Source: Kitasatospora sp. MAA19 (GTDB lineage Bacteria; Actinomycetota; Actinomycetes; Streptomycetales; Streptomycetaceae). From it: a DNA stretch of 64,000 nt. A program made the translations under genes and the position numbers. Location of the stretch: contig NZ_JARXYZ010000001.1 of NCBI RefSeq assembly GCF_029894125.1, forward strand, positions 1-64,000. Reading direction: 5' to 3'. The stretch's first letter is position 1. Every line of letters begins with the position of its first letter. A model generated the notes under the pieces. It saw only the letters and a list, made by a program, of their open reading frames with translations, did not search any database and was not told the origin of the DNA. This document shows, in pieces, positions 47,297 through 56,781 of this stretch.

Positions 47297-47352
47297 CCGT
47301 CCAGCCGTCCAGCCGTCCAGCCGTCCAGCCGTCCAGCCGTCCAGCCGTCCAG
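47297..47352. repeat. 8-bp x7 tandem repeat
   Basis: Seven exact copies of CCGTCCAG lie directly after the stop of the thymidylate kinase gene (47355). The 270-bp gap (47085-47354) has no gene. It may be a variable-number tract. Confidence 0.95.
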
Positions 47353-47354
47353 GG

Positions 47355-50300
47355 TCAGCCCCGGCGGCCCCAGCGACGACCCTTGCCCTTGCCGCCGCCC
47401 TCGCCCTTGTCGCCGCCCCGGTCGCCGCCCCGGTCGCCGCCGGCGCGAGGGTCCTGGCCGGCGTGCGGGTCCTGGCCGCCACGCGGGTCCTGCGGGGCCT
47501 GGCCACCGCCGTGCTCCCAGCTCGCCCACTCGTCGCGCGTGCCGAGCAGGGTGTCGGTGAGGCTCGGCAGGTCGTCCATCGGCGTCTCCTCGGCCCAGTC
47601 CGGCCGGGGCCGCTCGGCGGTGGCCTGCGACTCGGCGGCGGGCTCGGGCTCGGCGCCGACCACCGGCAGCTCGCGGGTGCTGTCCACCGGCTCCTCGCGC
47701 CACAGCCCCGGCGGCACCCGGTCCTCCGCGCGACCCGGCACCACTCCGCCCGGCGCCACACCGCCCGGCACCCGATCCGACGGCGCACGACCCGGCGACG
47801 TACGACCCGACGGCGTACCGCCCGGCTCGATCCGCGGCAGCACCGCGGTCCGGTCCGCCTCGGCCGGGACCACCGGCAGCACGGCCGTCTCGTCCGCGGC
47901 GGCCAGCGGGACCACCGGCAGCCGCGTGGTCGCGTCGGCGGCCTCCGCCGCACGGGCGGCCGTCTGCCGGTCCCGCAGCGAGAGCTCCCGCGTCGCCTCG
48001 TCGCCCCCACCGGGGCCGACGGTGCCCGCAGAACCCGCAGGACCCGCAGGACCCGCGCCCGGAACGTCCCGGACGGCCCGCAGCTCGGTGGTCACGGCCT
48101 CTCCGGGAACCGGACCGGCAGCCGAGCCCGAGCCCGAGCCGGCCCCCGCCCCGGCGCCCGGCCTCCCGGCCGCCGCCCGGTCCGCCGTCGTCTCCGCCGC
48201 CGCAGCTGCGGCCGCGAGCGCGGCGGCCTGCGCCAGCCGGGCCTCCTCGGCCCGCTGCAGCGCCTCCTCCGCCCGGCGGCGCTGCTCCTCGCGCTGGAGT
48301 TCACGCTGGCGCTGGAGCTCCACCTGGGCGGCCGCCTCGTCGGCGAGACGCTTGCGCTCAGCGGCCTCCGCGGCCAGCCGGGCCTCCTCCTCGGCCTTCC
48401 GCTCGGCCTCCTCCTCGGCGCGGCGGCGGGCTTCCTCGTCCGCCCGGCGGCGGGCTTCCTCCTCCGCCTTGCGTCGGGCCTCGGCGGCGGCCCGCTCGGC
48501 CTCCTCCTTGGCCAACCGCTCCTTCTCGGCCTGCTCGGCCCGCAGCTGCTCCAGCACCTCCTGGCGCTTGCGCTCGGCCGCCTCGGCCTCGGCCTTCTTG
48601 CGGGCCTCCTCGGCGGCGCGGCGCTCGGCCTCCTCACGGGCGAGCCGCTCCTGCTCGGCGCTGGCGGCCTTCTCCTGCTCGGAGAGCGGCAGCTCGCGGT
48701 CGAGCCGGTGCCGGATGGCGGTGGTGACGAAGCCGGGGGCCTGGCTGCCGTCGACGACCAGGTAGCGCGCCGGGTCGGCGGCCGCGAGGGCGAGGAAGCC
48801 GGACCGGACCCGCTGGTGGAACTCGGTGGGCTCGGACTCCAAGCGGTCGAGCGCCTCGGTGAAGCGCTCCCGGGCCCGGGTCGGGTCGACGTCCAGAACG
48901 ACGGTCAGGTCGGGCAGCAGCCCGCCGGTCGCCCAGCGGGAGATCCGGGCGACCTCGGTGGCGGCCAGGTCGCGCCCGGCGCCCTGGTAGGCGATGGAGG
49001 AGTCCATGTACCGGTCGGTGATCACGACGGCGCCGCGGGCGAGGGCCGGCCGGATGACGTTCTCGACGTGCTCGGCCCGGTCGGCCGCGTAGATCAGCGC
49101 CTCGGCGCGGTGCGACAGGCCGGTGTTGCCGACGTCCAGGACGAGACCGCGCAGCCGCTGGCCGACCGGGCTGCCGCCGGGCTCACGGGTGAGCACGACC
49201 TCGTGCCCCTTGCCGCGGATCCACTCGGCGAGCGCCTGGGCCTGGGTGGACTTGCCGGCGCCGTCGCCGCCCTCCAGGGCGATGAAGAAGCCGGTGCCCG
49301 CGCCCCGGTGCGATGCCGGGGCGACGGCGCCGCGCACCGCGTCCACCAGGTCCCGGCCGAACGGCGCGGTGCCGCGCCGGTCGTCGGTCCGCAGCAGGAC
49401 GACGGCGGCGAGGACCAGCGTGAGCAGCCCCGAGGTGGCGACGGCCAGGGCCGCGCCGCCGTGGATGAAGGTGAAGGAGCCGGGCTCGACCCTGCCGTAC
49501 TCGACGTCCCCGTAGACGGCGGCGATCAGCGGGACGACGACCAGCGCGGCGCCGACCACGACCCGCAGCACCGCGTACAGGTGCTCGGTGACCTTCGGCA
49601 GCCGGGCCTCCTCCACCTCCTGGGCGAGCAGGGTGCGCCCGGCGGAGACGACGATCCCGGCGGTGAGGCCGGCCAGCAGGGTGAGGGCCAGGACCAGCAC
49701 GAAGTCCAGCACCAGCCCGGCCAGGATCAGCGCCACGCCCTCGGTGAGCAGCGCCAGCGCGAGCAGGCGGCGGCGGGAGAACGCGGGCAGCGTGGCCCGG
49801 GTGAGCCGGGAGCCGAGGGCGGGCGCCGCGGTGGCGGCGAGCACCAGCAGGCCGTAGCCGATCGGCCCGGCCCGGTGCTCGGCGGCGGTGAGCAGCGCGA
49901 GCGCGGCGACGCCGGCCATCGAGGCGTAGCCGGCGGCGACGGCGAAGGTGAAGTACGGGGCGCTGCCGGTGCGGCCCTTGCTCAGCGCGGGGCCCGGCGT
50001 GGCGTCGGTGGGGGCGCGCAGGCCCTGCAGCGGCGAGTGCGGGGCGACGGTCAGCGCGCCGACGGGCAGTTGCTGGAGGTAGCCGCGGGCGGCCGAGGCG
50101 GCGAACAGGCCGGCCGCGCCGAGGACGGCGAAGGTGACCTGGTGGGCCCGGAGCCAGTCCGAGCCGAGCGCCGCGCCGATGTTGTTCAGCAGGGTGAGGA
50201 CGACCAGGCCGGCGGCCGCGAGCGGCGCGGTGGCCCAGCCGGTGAAGCGGTCGATGCTCCGGACGGTGTCCAGGTTGGCGGCGGCCGGCCGCTGCTCGGC

Positions 50301-50888
50301 GGCGGGCGCGTGCGGGTTGGCGGGCGGCAGCAGGCCGGGGACGGCGGCGTCCTTGGCGATCCCCCAGACCCGCTCGGCGGCACCGGTGACGAACACCGTG
50401 GCGAGCAGGACGTAGGTGGCGGCGCCGGAGGGCTTCGGGCCGGAGCCCAGCCAGACGGTCCACCAGGGCGCGAGGCCGATCAGCAGGGCGCGCAGCGTGT
50501 CGGCGCCGAACAGCGTCCAGCGCCGGTCCAGCCGGCCCGTGACCAGCCGGTGCACCGGCCCGAGCAGCGCGACGCCGATCAGCCCGGTGGCCGCCAGCCG
50601 GACGGCGAGGACCGCGGCGACGGCGAAGGCGAGGCTGCGCGGCAGGTCGCCGAACTGGCCGCCGAGAGCCGCGGCGATCACGGTGAGCGCGAGCAGCACC
50701 AGTAGGCCGAGCCGGTCGGCGGTGCCGCCGATCAGCTGGGTGGTCCACAGGCGCCGGTAGGGGCGTGTCCGCAGCAGCGCCCGGGCCCGTTCCACCGGCG
50801 TCCCGGCCGGCGCGACCTCGGGCAGGTCGGGCGTGGCGGCGCTGGCGGCCGGGGCGGCGCTGGGGGTGGGCTGCTCCTCGCTCGTCAT
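47355..50888 (-). CDS. tmk: Thymidylate kinase with N-terminal membrane domain and long charged tail
   Basis: A 1177-residue protein. Residues about 35-530 are a 10-12-helix MFS-like membrane domain. Residues about 555-765 are dTMP kinase (FIALEGGDGAGKST, the LTREPGG loop, DRYMDSSIAYQG), which phosphorylates dTMP to dTDP. A coiled coil of Glu/Ala/Arg repeats (770-900) and a disordered Gly/Pro/Asp tail follow. Ordinary thymidylate kinases have about 210 residues; from memory, long membrane-domain forms are usual in streptomycetes. It probably anchors dTTP synthesis at the membrane. It lies upstream of holB and downstream of topA, all on one strand. Confidence 0.92.
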   Translation of the reverse strand: MTSEEQPTPSAAPAASAATPDLPEVAPAGTPVERARALLRTRPYRRLWTTQLIGGTADRLGLLVLLALTVIAAALGGQFGDLPRSLAFAVAAVLAVRLAATGLIGVALLGPVHRLVTGRLDRRWTLFGADTLRALLIGLAPWWTVWLGSGPKPSGAATYVLLATVFVTGAAERVWGIAKDAAVPGLLPPANPHAPAAEQRPAAANLDTVRSIDRFTGWATAPLAAAGLVVLTLLNNIGAALGSDWLRAHQVTFAVLGAAGLFAASAARGYLQQLPVGALTVAPHSPLQGLRAPTDATPGPALSKGRTGSAPYFTFAVAAGYASMAGVAALALLTAAEHRAGPIGYGLLVLAATAAPALGSRLTRATLPAFSRRRLLALALLTEGVALILAGLVLDFVLVLALTLLAGLTAGIVVSAGRTLLAQEVEEARLPKVTEHLYAVLRVVVGAALVVVPLIAAVYGDVEYGRVEPGSFTFIHGGAALAVATSGLLTLVLAAVVLLRTDDRRGTAPFGRDLVDAVRGAVAPASHRGAGTGFFIALEGGDGAGKSTQAQALAEWIRGKGHEVVLTREPGGSPVGQRLRGLVLDVGNTGLSHRAEALIYAADRAEHVENVIRPALARGAVVITDRYMDSSIAYQGAGRDLAATEVARISRWATGGLLPDLTVVLDVDPTRARERFTEALDRLESEPTEFHQRVRSGFLALAAADPARYLVVDGSQAPGFVTTAIRHRLDRELPLSEQEKAASAEQERLAREEAERRAAEEARKKAEAEAAERKRQEVLEQLRAEQAEKERLAKEEAERAAAEARRKAEEEARRRADEEARRRAEEEAERKAEEEARLAAEAAERKRLADEAAAQVELQRQRELQREEQRRRAEEALQRAEEARLAQAAALAAAAAAAETTADRAAAGRPGAGAGAGSGSGSAAGPVPGEAVTTELRAVRDVPGAGPAGPAGSAGTVGPGGGDEATRELSLRDRQTAARAAEAADATTRLPVVPLAAADETAVLPVVPAEADRTAVLPRIEPGGTPSGRTSPGRAPSDRVPGGVAPGGVVPGRAEDRVPPGLWREEPVDSTRELPVVGAEPEPAAESQATAERPRPDWAEETPMDDLPSLTDTLLGTRDEWASWEHGGGQAPQDPRGGQDPHAGQDPRAGGDRGGDRGGDKGEGGGKGKGRRWGRRG

Positions 50889-50994
50889 ACGGTCAGCGTA
50901 GCGGGCGGGGGTTGGCCGGAATGAGATGAACGGGGTTCCGGATCCCGCTCATCACCGGGTTGTGACGTTCCGCGCACAGAGTCCGACCGGCCTC

Positions 50995-51027
50995 GGGCCC
51001 GCGTCCCCGAGGTGGGGACGCGGGCCC
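50995..51027 (-). terminator. Terminator between topA and tmk
   Basis: A perfect 14-bp stem (50995-51008 with 51014-51027) with loop GAGGT, 134 bp beyond the topA stop. Confidence 0.7.
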
Positions 51028-51097
51028 GTCGGCACGGGCGAAGGCCCTGTCCGAGCGCCGTCCGAGGCACTGGCAGAGCGCTGCCGGAGCGCTGCCG

Positions 51098-51140
51098 GAG
51101 CACCACCGGGGCGGCACCGGAGCACCACCGGGGCGGCACC
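51098..51140. repeat. Short tandem repeat after topA
   Basis: Two copies of a 21-bp unit (AGCACCACCGGGGCGGCACC-type), flanked by copies of GAGCGCTGCCGGAG. No gene is seen in 50889-51160. Confidence 0.8.
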
Positions 51141-51160
51141 AGCGGAGCGCTGCCGGAGGA

Positions 51161-54031
51161 TCAGCCCTCGTCGGTCGCCGCGGCCTTGCTCGCGGCGGTC
51201 TTCTTGGCCGCCGTCTTCTTCGCCGTGGCCGCCTTCGCCGTCGTGGTCTTCTTGGCAGCGGTCTTCTTCGCGGCCGCGGTCTTGGTGGCGGCGGTCTTGG
51301 TCGCCGTCGCCTTCTTCGCGGTCGCCTTCTTGGCCGGGGCCTTCTTCGCCACCTTCTTCACCGGCCCGCGCGCCCGTTTCTCGGCGAGCAGCTCGTAGCC
51401 GCGCTCGGGCGTGATCGTCTCGACCTCGTCGTCCTTGCGGAGCGTGGCATTGGTCTCGCCGTCGGTCACGTACGGGCCGAAGCGGCCGTCCTTGACCACC
51501 ACGGGGCGCTCGCTGACCGGGTCGGTGCCCAGCTCCTTGAGCGGCGGGGCGGCGGCGGCCCGGCCGCGCTGCTTGGGCTGGGCGTAGACGACCAGCGCCT
51601 CGTCGAGGGTGATCGTGAAGAGCTGGTCCTCGCTGGTGAGCGAGCGGGAGTCGGTGCCGCGCTTGAGGTACGGGCCGTAGCGGCCGTTCTGCGCGGTGAT
51701 CTCCACGCCCTCGGCGTCGGCCCCGACCACGCGCGGCAGCGAGAGCAGCCGCAGCGCGTCCTCCAGGGTGACGGTGTCCAGCGCCATCGTCTTGAACAGC
51801 GAGGCGGTGCGCGGCTTGACCGCGTTCTTGCCGGTCTTGGGCGTGCCCTCGGGCAGGATCTCGGTCACGTACGGGCCGTAGCGGCCGTCCTTGGCCACCA
51901 GCATGTTGCCGCTGACCGGGTCCGGGCCGAGCTCGAAGTCGCCGCTGGGCTTGGCCAGCAGTTCCTCGGCCAGCTCGACGGTGAGCTCGTCCGGCGGCAG
52001 CTCGTCCGGGATGTCGGCGCGCTGGCCGGGCTCGCCCTCGACGGCGGAGGCGCGCTCGACGTACGGACCGTAGCGGCCGACCCGCAGGGTGATGTCGTCG
52101 CTGATCCGGAACGAGCTGATCTCCCGGGCGTCGATCGCGCCGAGGTCGGTGACCAGCTCCTTCAGGCCGCCCAGGTGGTCGCCGTCGCCGTTGCCGGCCT
52201 CGGCGGCACCGCCGGCCGCGTGACCGTCGCCCTCGCCGAAGTAGAAGCGCTTCAGCCACGGCACGGACTTGGCCTCGCCGGCCGCGATCCGGTCGAGGTC
52301 GTCCTCCATCTTGGCGGTGAAGTCGTAGTCGACCAGTCGGCCGAAGTGCTTCTCCAGGAGGTTGACCACGGCGAAGGAGAGGAAGGACGGGACGAGCGCC
52401 GTCCCCTTCTTGAACACGTACCGGCGCTGGATGATCGTGTCGATGATCGAGGCGTAGGTGGAGGGGCGACCGATCTCCCGGTCCTCCAGCTCCTTGACCA
52501 GCGAGGCCTCGGTGTAGCGCGCCGGCGCCTTGGTGGCGTGACCCTCGGGGGTGAGCTGCTCGGCGGCCAGCGGGTCGCCCTCGACGACCTGCGGCAGCCG
52601 GCGCTCGCGGTCGTCCAGCTCGGCGTTCGGGTCGTCGGCGCCCTCGACGTAGGCCTTGAGGAAGCCGTGGAAGGTGATGATCTTGCCGGAGGCGGAGAAC
52701 TCGACGTCGCGGCCGTCGGCGGAGGCGCCGCCGACCTTGACGGTCACCGACTGACCGACCGCGTCCTTCATCTGGGAGGCGACGGTGCGCATCCAGATCA
52801 GCTCGTAGAGCCGGAAGTCGTCGCCGCTCAGGCCGGTCTCGGCGGGGGTGCGGAAGCGGTCGCCGGAGGGGCGGACGGCCTCGTGCGCCTCCTGCGCGTT
52901 CTTGACCTTGCTGGCGTAGGTGCGCGGGGCGTCCGGCAGGTAGTCGGCGCCGTACAGCTGGGTGACCTGCGCGCGGGCGGCGGAGACCGCGGTGTCCGAC
53001 AGCGTCGTGGAGTCGGTACGCATATAGGTGATGAAGCCGTTCTCGTACAGCTTCTGGGCCACCTGCATGGTCCGCTTGGCGCCGAAGCCGAGCTTGCGGC
53101 TGGCCTCCTGCTGGAGCGTCGTGGTGCGGAACGGCGCGTACGGCGAGCGACGGTACGGCTTGGACTCGACGCTGCGGACACCGAACGCGGTCTGCTCCAG
53201 GGCGGCGGCCAGCTGCCGGGCGGCCTGCTCGTCCAGGTGCAGGGTGTTGGCGCTGCCGGCCTTCAGCCGGCCGTCCGAACCGAAGTCACGGCCGCTGGCG
53301 ATCCGCTTGCCGTCCACCGAGGAGAGCCGGGCCCCGAAGGTCTCCGGGTTCGCCGCGTCGGCCGCGGTGCGGCCGGTGCCGAAGGTGCCGACCAGGTCCC
53401 AGTACGAGGCGGTGCGGAAGGCGATCCGCTCGCGCTCGCGCTCGACCACCAGGCGGGTCGCGACGGACTGCACGCGGCCCGCCGAGAGCTTCGGCATGAC
53501 CTTCTTCCACAGCACCGGCGAAACCTCGAAGCCGTAGAGGCGGTCGAGGATGCGGCGGGTCTCCTGGGCGTCGACCAGGCGCTGGTTGAGCTCGCGCGGG
53601 TTGGCCACCGCCTCCTGGATCGCCGACTTGGTGATCTCGTGGAACACCATCCGGTGCACCGGCACCTTGGGCTTGAGCACCTGCTGGAGGTGCCACGCGA
53701 TGGCCTCGCCCTCGCGGTCCTCATCGGTGGCGAGGAAGAGCTCGTCGGACTCCGCGAGCAGCGACTTCAACTTGCTGACCTGGGACTTCTTGTCCGCGTT
53801 GACCACGTAGATGGGTGCGAAGTCGTGGTCGACGTCCACCCCGAGGCGGCGCACCTCACCGGTGTACTTGTCCGGGACCTCCGCCGCGGTGCTGGGGAGG
53901 TCGCGGATGTGCCCGACGCTCGCCTCGACGATGTAGCCGGGGCCAAGGTAGCCCTTGATCGTCTTCGCCTTGGCCGGCGACTCGACAATGACGAGTCGCT
54001 GTCCGTGCGCGGTCTCGCTGCTCGGGGACAC
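51161..54031 (-). CDS. topA: DNA topoisomerase I
   Basis: A 956-residue type IA topoisomerase that relaxes negative supercoils. The Toprim domain has IVESPAKAKTI and DEDREGEAIAW. The active-site Tyr lies in GFITYMRTDS. C-terminal topoisomerase repeats contain the recurring RYGPYV segments. A tail of alternating Lys and Ala (last about 65 residues) is typical of actinobacterial TopA and confers processivity. GTG 54031 starts a conserved N-terminus; the frame extends further up but without family residues. Confidence 0.96.
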   Translation of the reverse strand: MSPSSETAHGQRLVIVESPAKAKTIKGYLGPGYIVEASVGHIRDLPSTAAEVPDKYTGEVRRLGVDVDHDFAPIYVVNADKKSQVSKLKSLLAESDELFLATDEDREGEAIAWHLQQVLKPKVPVHRMVFHEITKSAIQEAVANPRELNQRLVDAQETRRILDRLYGFEVSPVLWKKVMPKLSAGRVQSVATRLVVERERERIAFRTASYWDLVGTFGTGRTAADAANPETFGARLSSVDGKRIASGRDFGSDGRLKAGSANTLHLDEQAARQLAAALEQTAFGVRSVESKPYRRSPYAPFRTTTLQQEASRKLGFGAKRTMQVAQKLYENGFITYMRTDSTTLSDTAVSAARAQVTQLYGADYLPDAPRTYASKVKNAQEAHEAVRPSGDRFRTPAETGLSGDDFRLYELIWMRTVASQMKDAVGQSVTVKVGGASADGRDVEFSASGKIITFHGFLKAYVEGADDPNAELDDRERRLPQVVEGDPLAAEQLTPEGHATKAPARYTEASLVKELEDREIGRPSTYASIIDTIIQRRYVFKKGTALVPSFLSFAVVNLLEKHFGRLVDYDFTAKMEDDLDRIAAGEAKSVPWLKRFYFGEGDGHAAGGAAEAGNGDGDHLGGLKELVTDLGAIDAREISSFRISDDITLRVGRYGPYVERASAVEGEPGQRADIPDELPPDELTVELAEELLAKPSGDFELGPDPVSGNMLVAKDGRYGPYVTEILPEGTPKTGKNAVKPRTASLFKTMALDTVTLEDALRLLSLPRVVGADAEGVEITAQNGRYGPYLKRGTDSRSLTSEDQLFTITLDEALVVYAQPKQRGRAAAAPPLKELGTDPVSERPVVVKDGRFGPYVTDGETNATLRKDDEVETITPERGYELLAEKRARGPVKKVAKKAPAKKATAKKATATKTAATKTAAAKKTAAKKTTTAKAATAKKTAAKKTAASKAAATDEG

Positions 54032-54420
54032 CTTCGCTCTTCTCTCCCGGTCCTTATGTGGGCTGGTCGGCGCCGGCAGCCCGGGCTGCGCTCCGCCCGA
54101 CCCCTCCACCGTCCCGGGGGTGCCGCTGTACGACGACCCCACCAGCGGAGTGTGACCGTACCCCGGCCACCCTTGTCAAACGGACGCATCCCGCGTTTTC
54201 AGTTACCGAGCTCACCGACGCCACTCGAACGGTAACCCGATGACGGAGGTTCGCGCCCCGTGAAGGGGGCTTCGGCGGGTTCCGGAGGATGGAATGACGG
54301 ATTTCGAAATCTGTCAACGGAGTATCGACGGCACTGGGGGACGACCGCCCGGACACCCGCCGGAGGCGGCGGCCGCGGTTCCCGGCGAACGCCTCGCGGG
54401 GTCGGCGGTGCGCTCCGGAA
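54032..54420 (-). promoter_or_regulatory. topA upstream region with putative -35 element
   Basis: A 389-bp region without a gene. On the reverse strand TTGACA (54179-54174) is a consensus -35. No good -10 is seen at 16-18 bases (candidates TACGGT and TCACAC are off-spaced). The upstream part is GC-rich with no clear structure. Confidence 0.35.
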
Positions 54421-54879
54421 TCAGCCGTTGACCGCCGCGAGCAGCCCGGCGCCCGCCACCAGACAGCCCACGCCGAGCACGCTCCACAACAGGTCGGCGA
54501 CCGCCGCCCGGCCGATCTCCCCGGCCGCCAGCACCACCCGGCTCGGGCGGCGCGGGTCGTAGCAGATCCGCACCGAGGCGCCGGGCGTGAAGCGGTCCGG
54601 ACGGCGCAGCGGGGTGTGGCCGCGCGGACGGGTGAGCACCAGCTCGGCGATCCGGCCCGGGCCGGACCCGCCGGCGGACGGCAGGACGGAGAAGGAGAGC
54701 AGCGGCGCGCTGTCGAGCTGGCCGTGCGCCTCGTCCTCGGCGACGACCGTGGCCACCGCCGACGCCCCCCGTCGGCGCACCCGGTGGCGAAGGCGCACTT
54801 CGGCGGCGCACCAGAGCAGCAGCACGCCACCGAAGAGGGCGAGCACCAGCCCGCCCACCGTCGCCGTCGTCGTGTCCAC
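54421..54879 (-). CDS. DUF3592-like membrane protein
   Basis: A 152-residue protein with a hydrophobic helix at each end (VGGLVLALFGGVLLLWCA and LLWSVLGVGCLVAGAGLLAAV). A beta-rich extracytoplasmic middle contains VRICYDPRRPSRVVL, the usual DUF3592 pattern. No function is known. It stands alone between intergenic stretches. Confidence 0.75.
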   Translation of the reverse strand: MDTTTATVGGLVLALFGGVLLLWCAAEVRLRHRVRRRGASAVATVVAEDEAHGQLDSAPLLSFSVLPSAGGSGPGRIAELVLTRPRGHTPLRRPDRFTPGASVRICYDPRRPSRVVLAAGEIGRAAVADLLWSVLGVGCLVAGAGLLAAVNG

Positions 54880-54996
54880 CCCTGGCCCCCGGCTCCCCAG
54901 CTCTGTCCACAGCCTGTGGACAGAGCCTCACAGCAGGGGGCCAACGCGCGGCGGCCGACCGGCGACGGCCGGACGAACCAGGGAGTACGGGACGGT

Positions 54997-55089
54997 GAAC
55001 CGGTTCCGGCCGCCTCGACGGACCAGTCCCGGCCACCTCGACGGACCGGCTCCGGCCACCCAGACGGACCGGCACCGGCCGCCTCGAAC
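54997..55089. repeat. 23-bp x4 degenerate tandem repeat
   Basis: Four imperfect copies (54997-55020, 55021-55043, 55044-55066, 55067-55089) of a GACCGG..CCGGCCRCCTCGACG unit between two reverse-strand genes. The gap 54880-55099 has no gene. Confidence 0.85.
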
Positions 55090-55099
55090 CGCGGCCCGG

Positions 55100-56632
55100 T
55101 CAGCCCGCCGGGCGGATGAACCCCTGCTCGGTCAGCAGCCGCAGCGACTCCGGCACCCGGTCCCGCAGGACCACCCGGTCCTCGCCGAGCAGTTGCGCGA
55201 TCGCGTCCACGATCTCGCCCGCCGACAGCGTCCCGTCGCAGACCCCGACGAAACCGGCACCCACGGTGTCCACCTTGGTGGCGCGCCGCATGCCCCGGTT
55301 GTGACGCAGGATCACGTGCTCCGGATCCTCCGCACCCGGCGCGCCGACCTGCTCCTGGACCACCTCGTCGGCCAGCACGTAGCGGGCCGCGAGCAGGCCC
55401 GCGTCGTCGTGCGAGCGCAGGAAATCCTGCCGGTCGAACCACTCCTCGATGTGCGGGCCCAGCGGCTGCTCCACCGGGTGCGGCCACTCCTCCACCCGGA
55501 CGGTCGGGCGCTCGGCGCCGCTCGCCCGCAGGGTGATCCAGCCCATGCCGATGCCCTCGACCCGGCCCGCCTCGAAGGCGTCCAGCCACTCGCCGTACCG
55601 GGCCTGGTAGTCGCCGCCGGGGCCGCGGTGGTCGCCGCCGTCCCGCAGCCACAACTCGGCGTACTGGGCCACGTCCTGGACCTCGCGCTGGACGATCCAG
55701 GCGTCCAGCCCGGTGCCCGCCACCCAGCCGGCCAGCCGCTCGTGCCAGTCCTCGCCCTTGACGTGCTGCCAGTTGGCGAGCAACTGGCAGTAGCCGCCCG
55801 GCTCCAGGTGGTCGGCGGCGGAGCGGACCAGGCTGCGGCACAGGTCGTCGCCGGCCATGCCGCCGTCACGGTAGGTGAACCGGCCGGCCGGCGAGATCAC
55901 GAACGGCGGGTTGGAGACGATCAGGTCGAACCGCCGCTCCCCGACCGGCTCGAAGAGGCTGCCGGTGAGCACCTCCGTCTGGCCGAAACCGGACAGCGCC
56001 AGGGTCAGTTCGGAGAAGCGCAGCGCGCGCGGGTTCAGGTCGGTGGCGGTCACCTGCCGAGCGTGCCGGGCCGCGTGCAGCGCCTGCACGCCGGAGCCCG
56101 AGCCGAGGTCCAGCGCGGCCCGGACCGGGCGGCGCACGGTGATGTTGGCCAGCGTGGTCGACGCGCCGCCGACCCCGAGCACCAGATCCTTGCGGGCCAC
56201 CCCGTGCGCGGTCTCACCGGACCCGATACCGCCCGCGCCACCCACCGCGCAGCCCAGGTCGGAGACCACCCAGGCGTCCGAACTGGGCATCCCGGCCACC
56301 TCGTTGGCGTACGGCCGGACGTCCACGGTGGCACGCACCAGCTCGCCGTCGGAGCGCAGCCAGCCGTCGGCCAGGCAGTCCTCGACCGGCAGCGCGGCCG
56401 CGGCCGCCCGGTACGGCACCGGCTGCTGGAGCAGGAACAGCCGGACCAGCGTCTCCAGCGGGCTGCCGCCCCGGGTCGCCCGCAGGGCCGGCACCGCCTC
56501 ACTACGGGCCAACGCCGCGTAGCCGGTGGGCCCGAGCAGGTCGAGGCAGCCGTCGGCGGTGAACGAGGCGTCGAGCAGCGCCTCGCGCAGCTTGGCGAGG
56601 CGGGTCTGGTCGAGAACGGGGCTACTGATCAC
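55100..56632 (-). CDS. NPPF-motif methyltransferase (HemK/RsmC-like)
   Basis: A 510-residue protein. An N-terminal region precedes a Rossmann methyltransferase with the S-adenosylmethionine motif LDLGSGSGVQAL and SNPPFV, typical of enzymes methylating the amide or exocyclic amine of Gln, Asn, Ade or Gua. A 200-residue C-terminal extension is of unknown role. The substrate (release factor, ribosomal protein or RNA) cannot be told. From memory, this long form is conserved in streptomycetes. Confidence 0.85.
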   Translation of the reverse strand: MISSPVLDQTRLAKLREALLDASFTADGCLDLLGPTGYAALARSEAVPALRATRGGSPLETLVRLFLLQQPVPYRAAAAALPVEDCLADGWLRSDGELVRATVDVRPYANEVAGMPSSDAWVVSDLGCAVGGAGGIGSGETAHGVARKDLVLGVGGASTTLANITVRRPVRAALDLGSGSGVQALHAARHARQVTATDLNPRALRFSELTLALSGFGQTEVLTGSLFEPVGERRFDLIVSNPPFVISPAGRFTYRDGGMAGDDLCRSLVRSAADHLEPGGYCQLLANWQHVKGEDWHERLAGWVAGTGLDAWIVQREVQDVAQYAELWLRDGGDHRGPGGDYQARYGEWLDAFEAGRVEGIGMGWITLRASGAERPTVRVEEWPHPVEQPLGPHIEEWFDRQDFLRSHDDAGLLAARYVLADEVVQEQVGAPGAEDPEHVILRHNRGMRRATKVDTVGAGFVGVCDGTLSAGEIVDAIAQLLGEDRVVLRDRVPESLRLLTEQGFIRPAG

Positions 56633-56657
56633 CCCGCCATTGTCCCTCGGGGCAGGG

Positions 56658-56693
56658 TGCGCAGCCGCCGCACCGGGGCGGGGCGGCTGCGCA
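56658..56693 (-). terminator. Terminator after the lipoprotein gene
   Basis: A perfect 12-bp stem (56658-56669 with 56682-56693), 89 bp past the stop of the reverse-strand lipoprotein gene. Confidence 0.55.
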
Positions 56694-56781
56694 GGTGCGC
56701 GACGACTCGGGCCCGACGACCCTGGGCCGGTCGAGTCCGGTCCGGGGCCCGGCCCGCCCGACGGGCCCGACGGCCCTGGGC

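Noticed and set aside
47297..47352. Possible CRISPR array
   Set aside because: Units are 8 bp without spacers and there are no cas genes; it is a simple tandem repeat.
45693..50705. 1670-codon forward open frame over holB and tmk
   Set aside because: Arg/Gly/Gln-rich shadow of two well-supported reverse-strand genes, with no family motifs.
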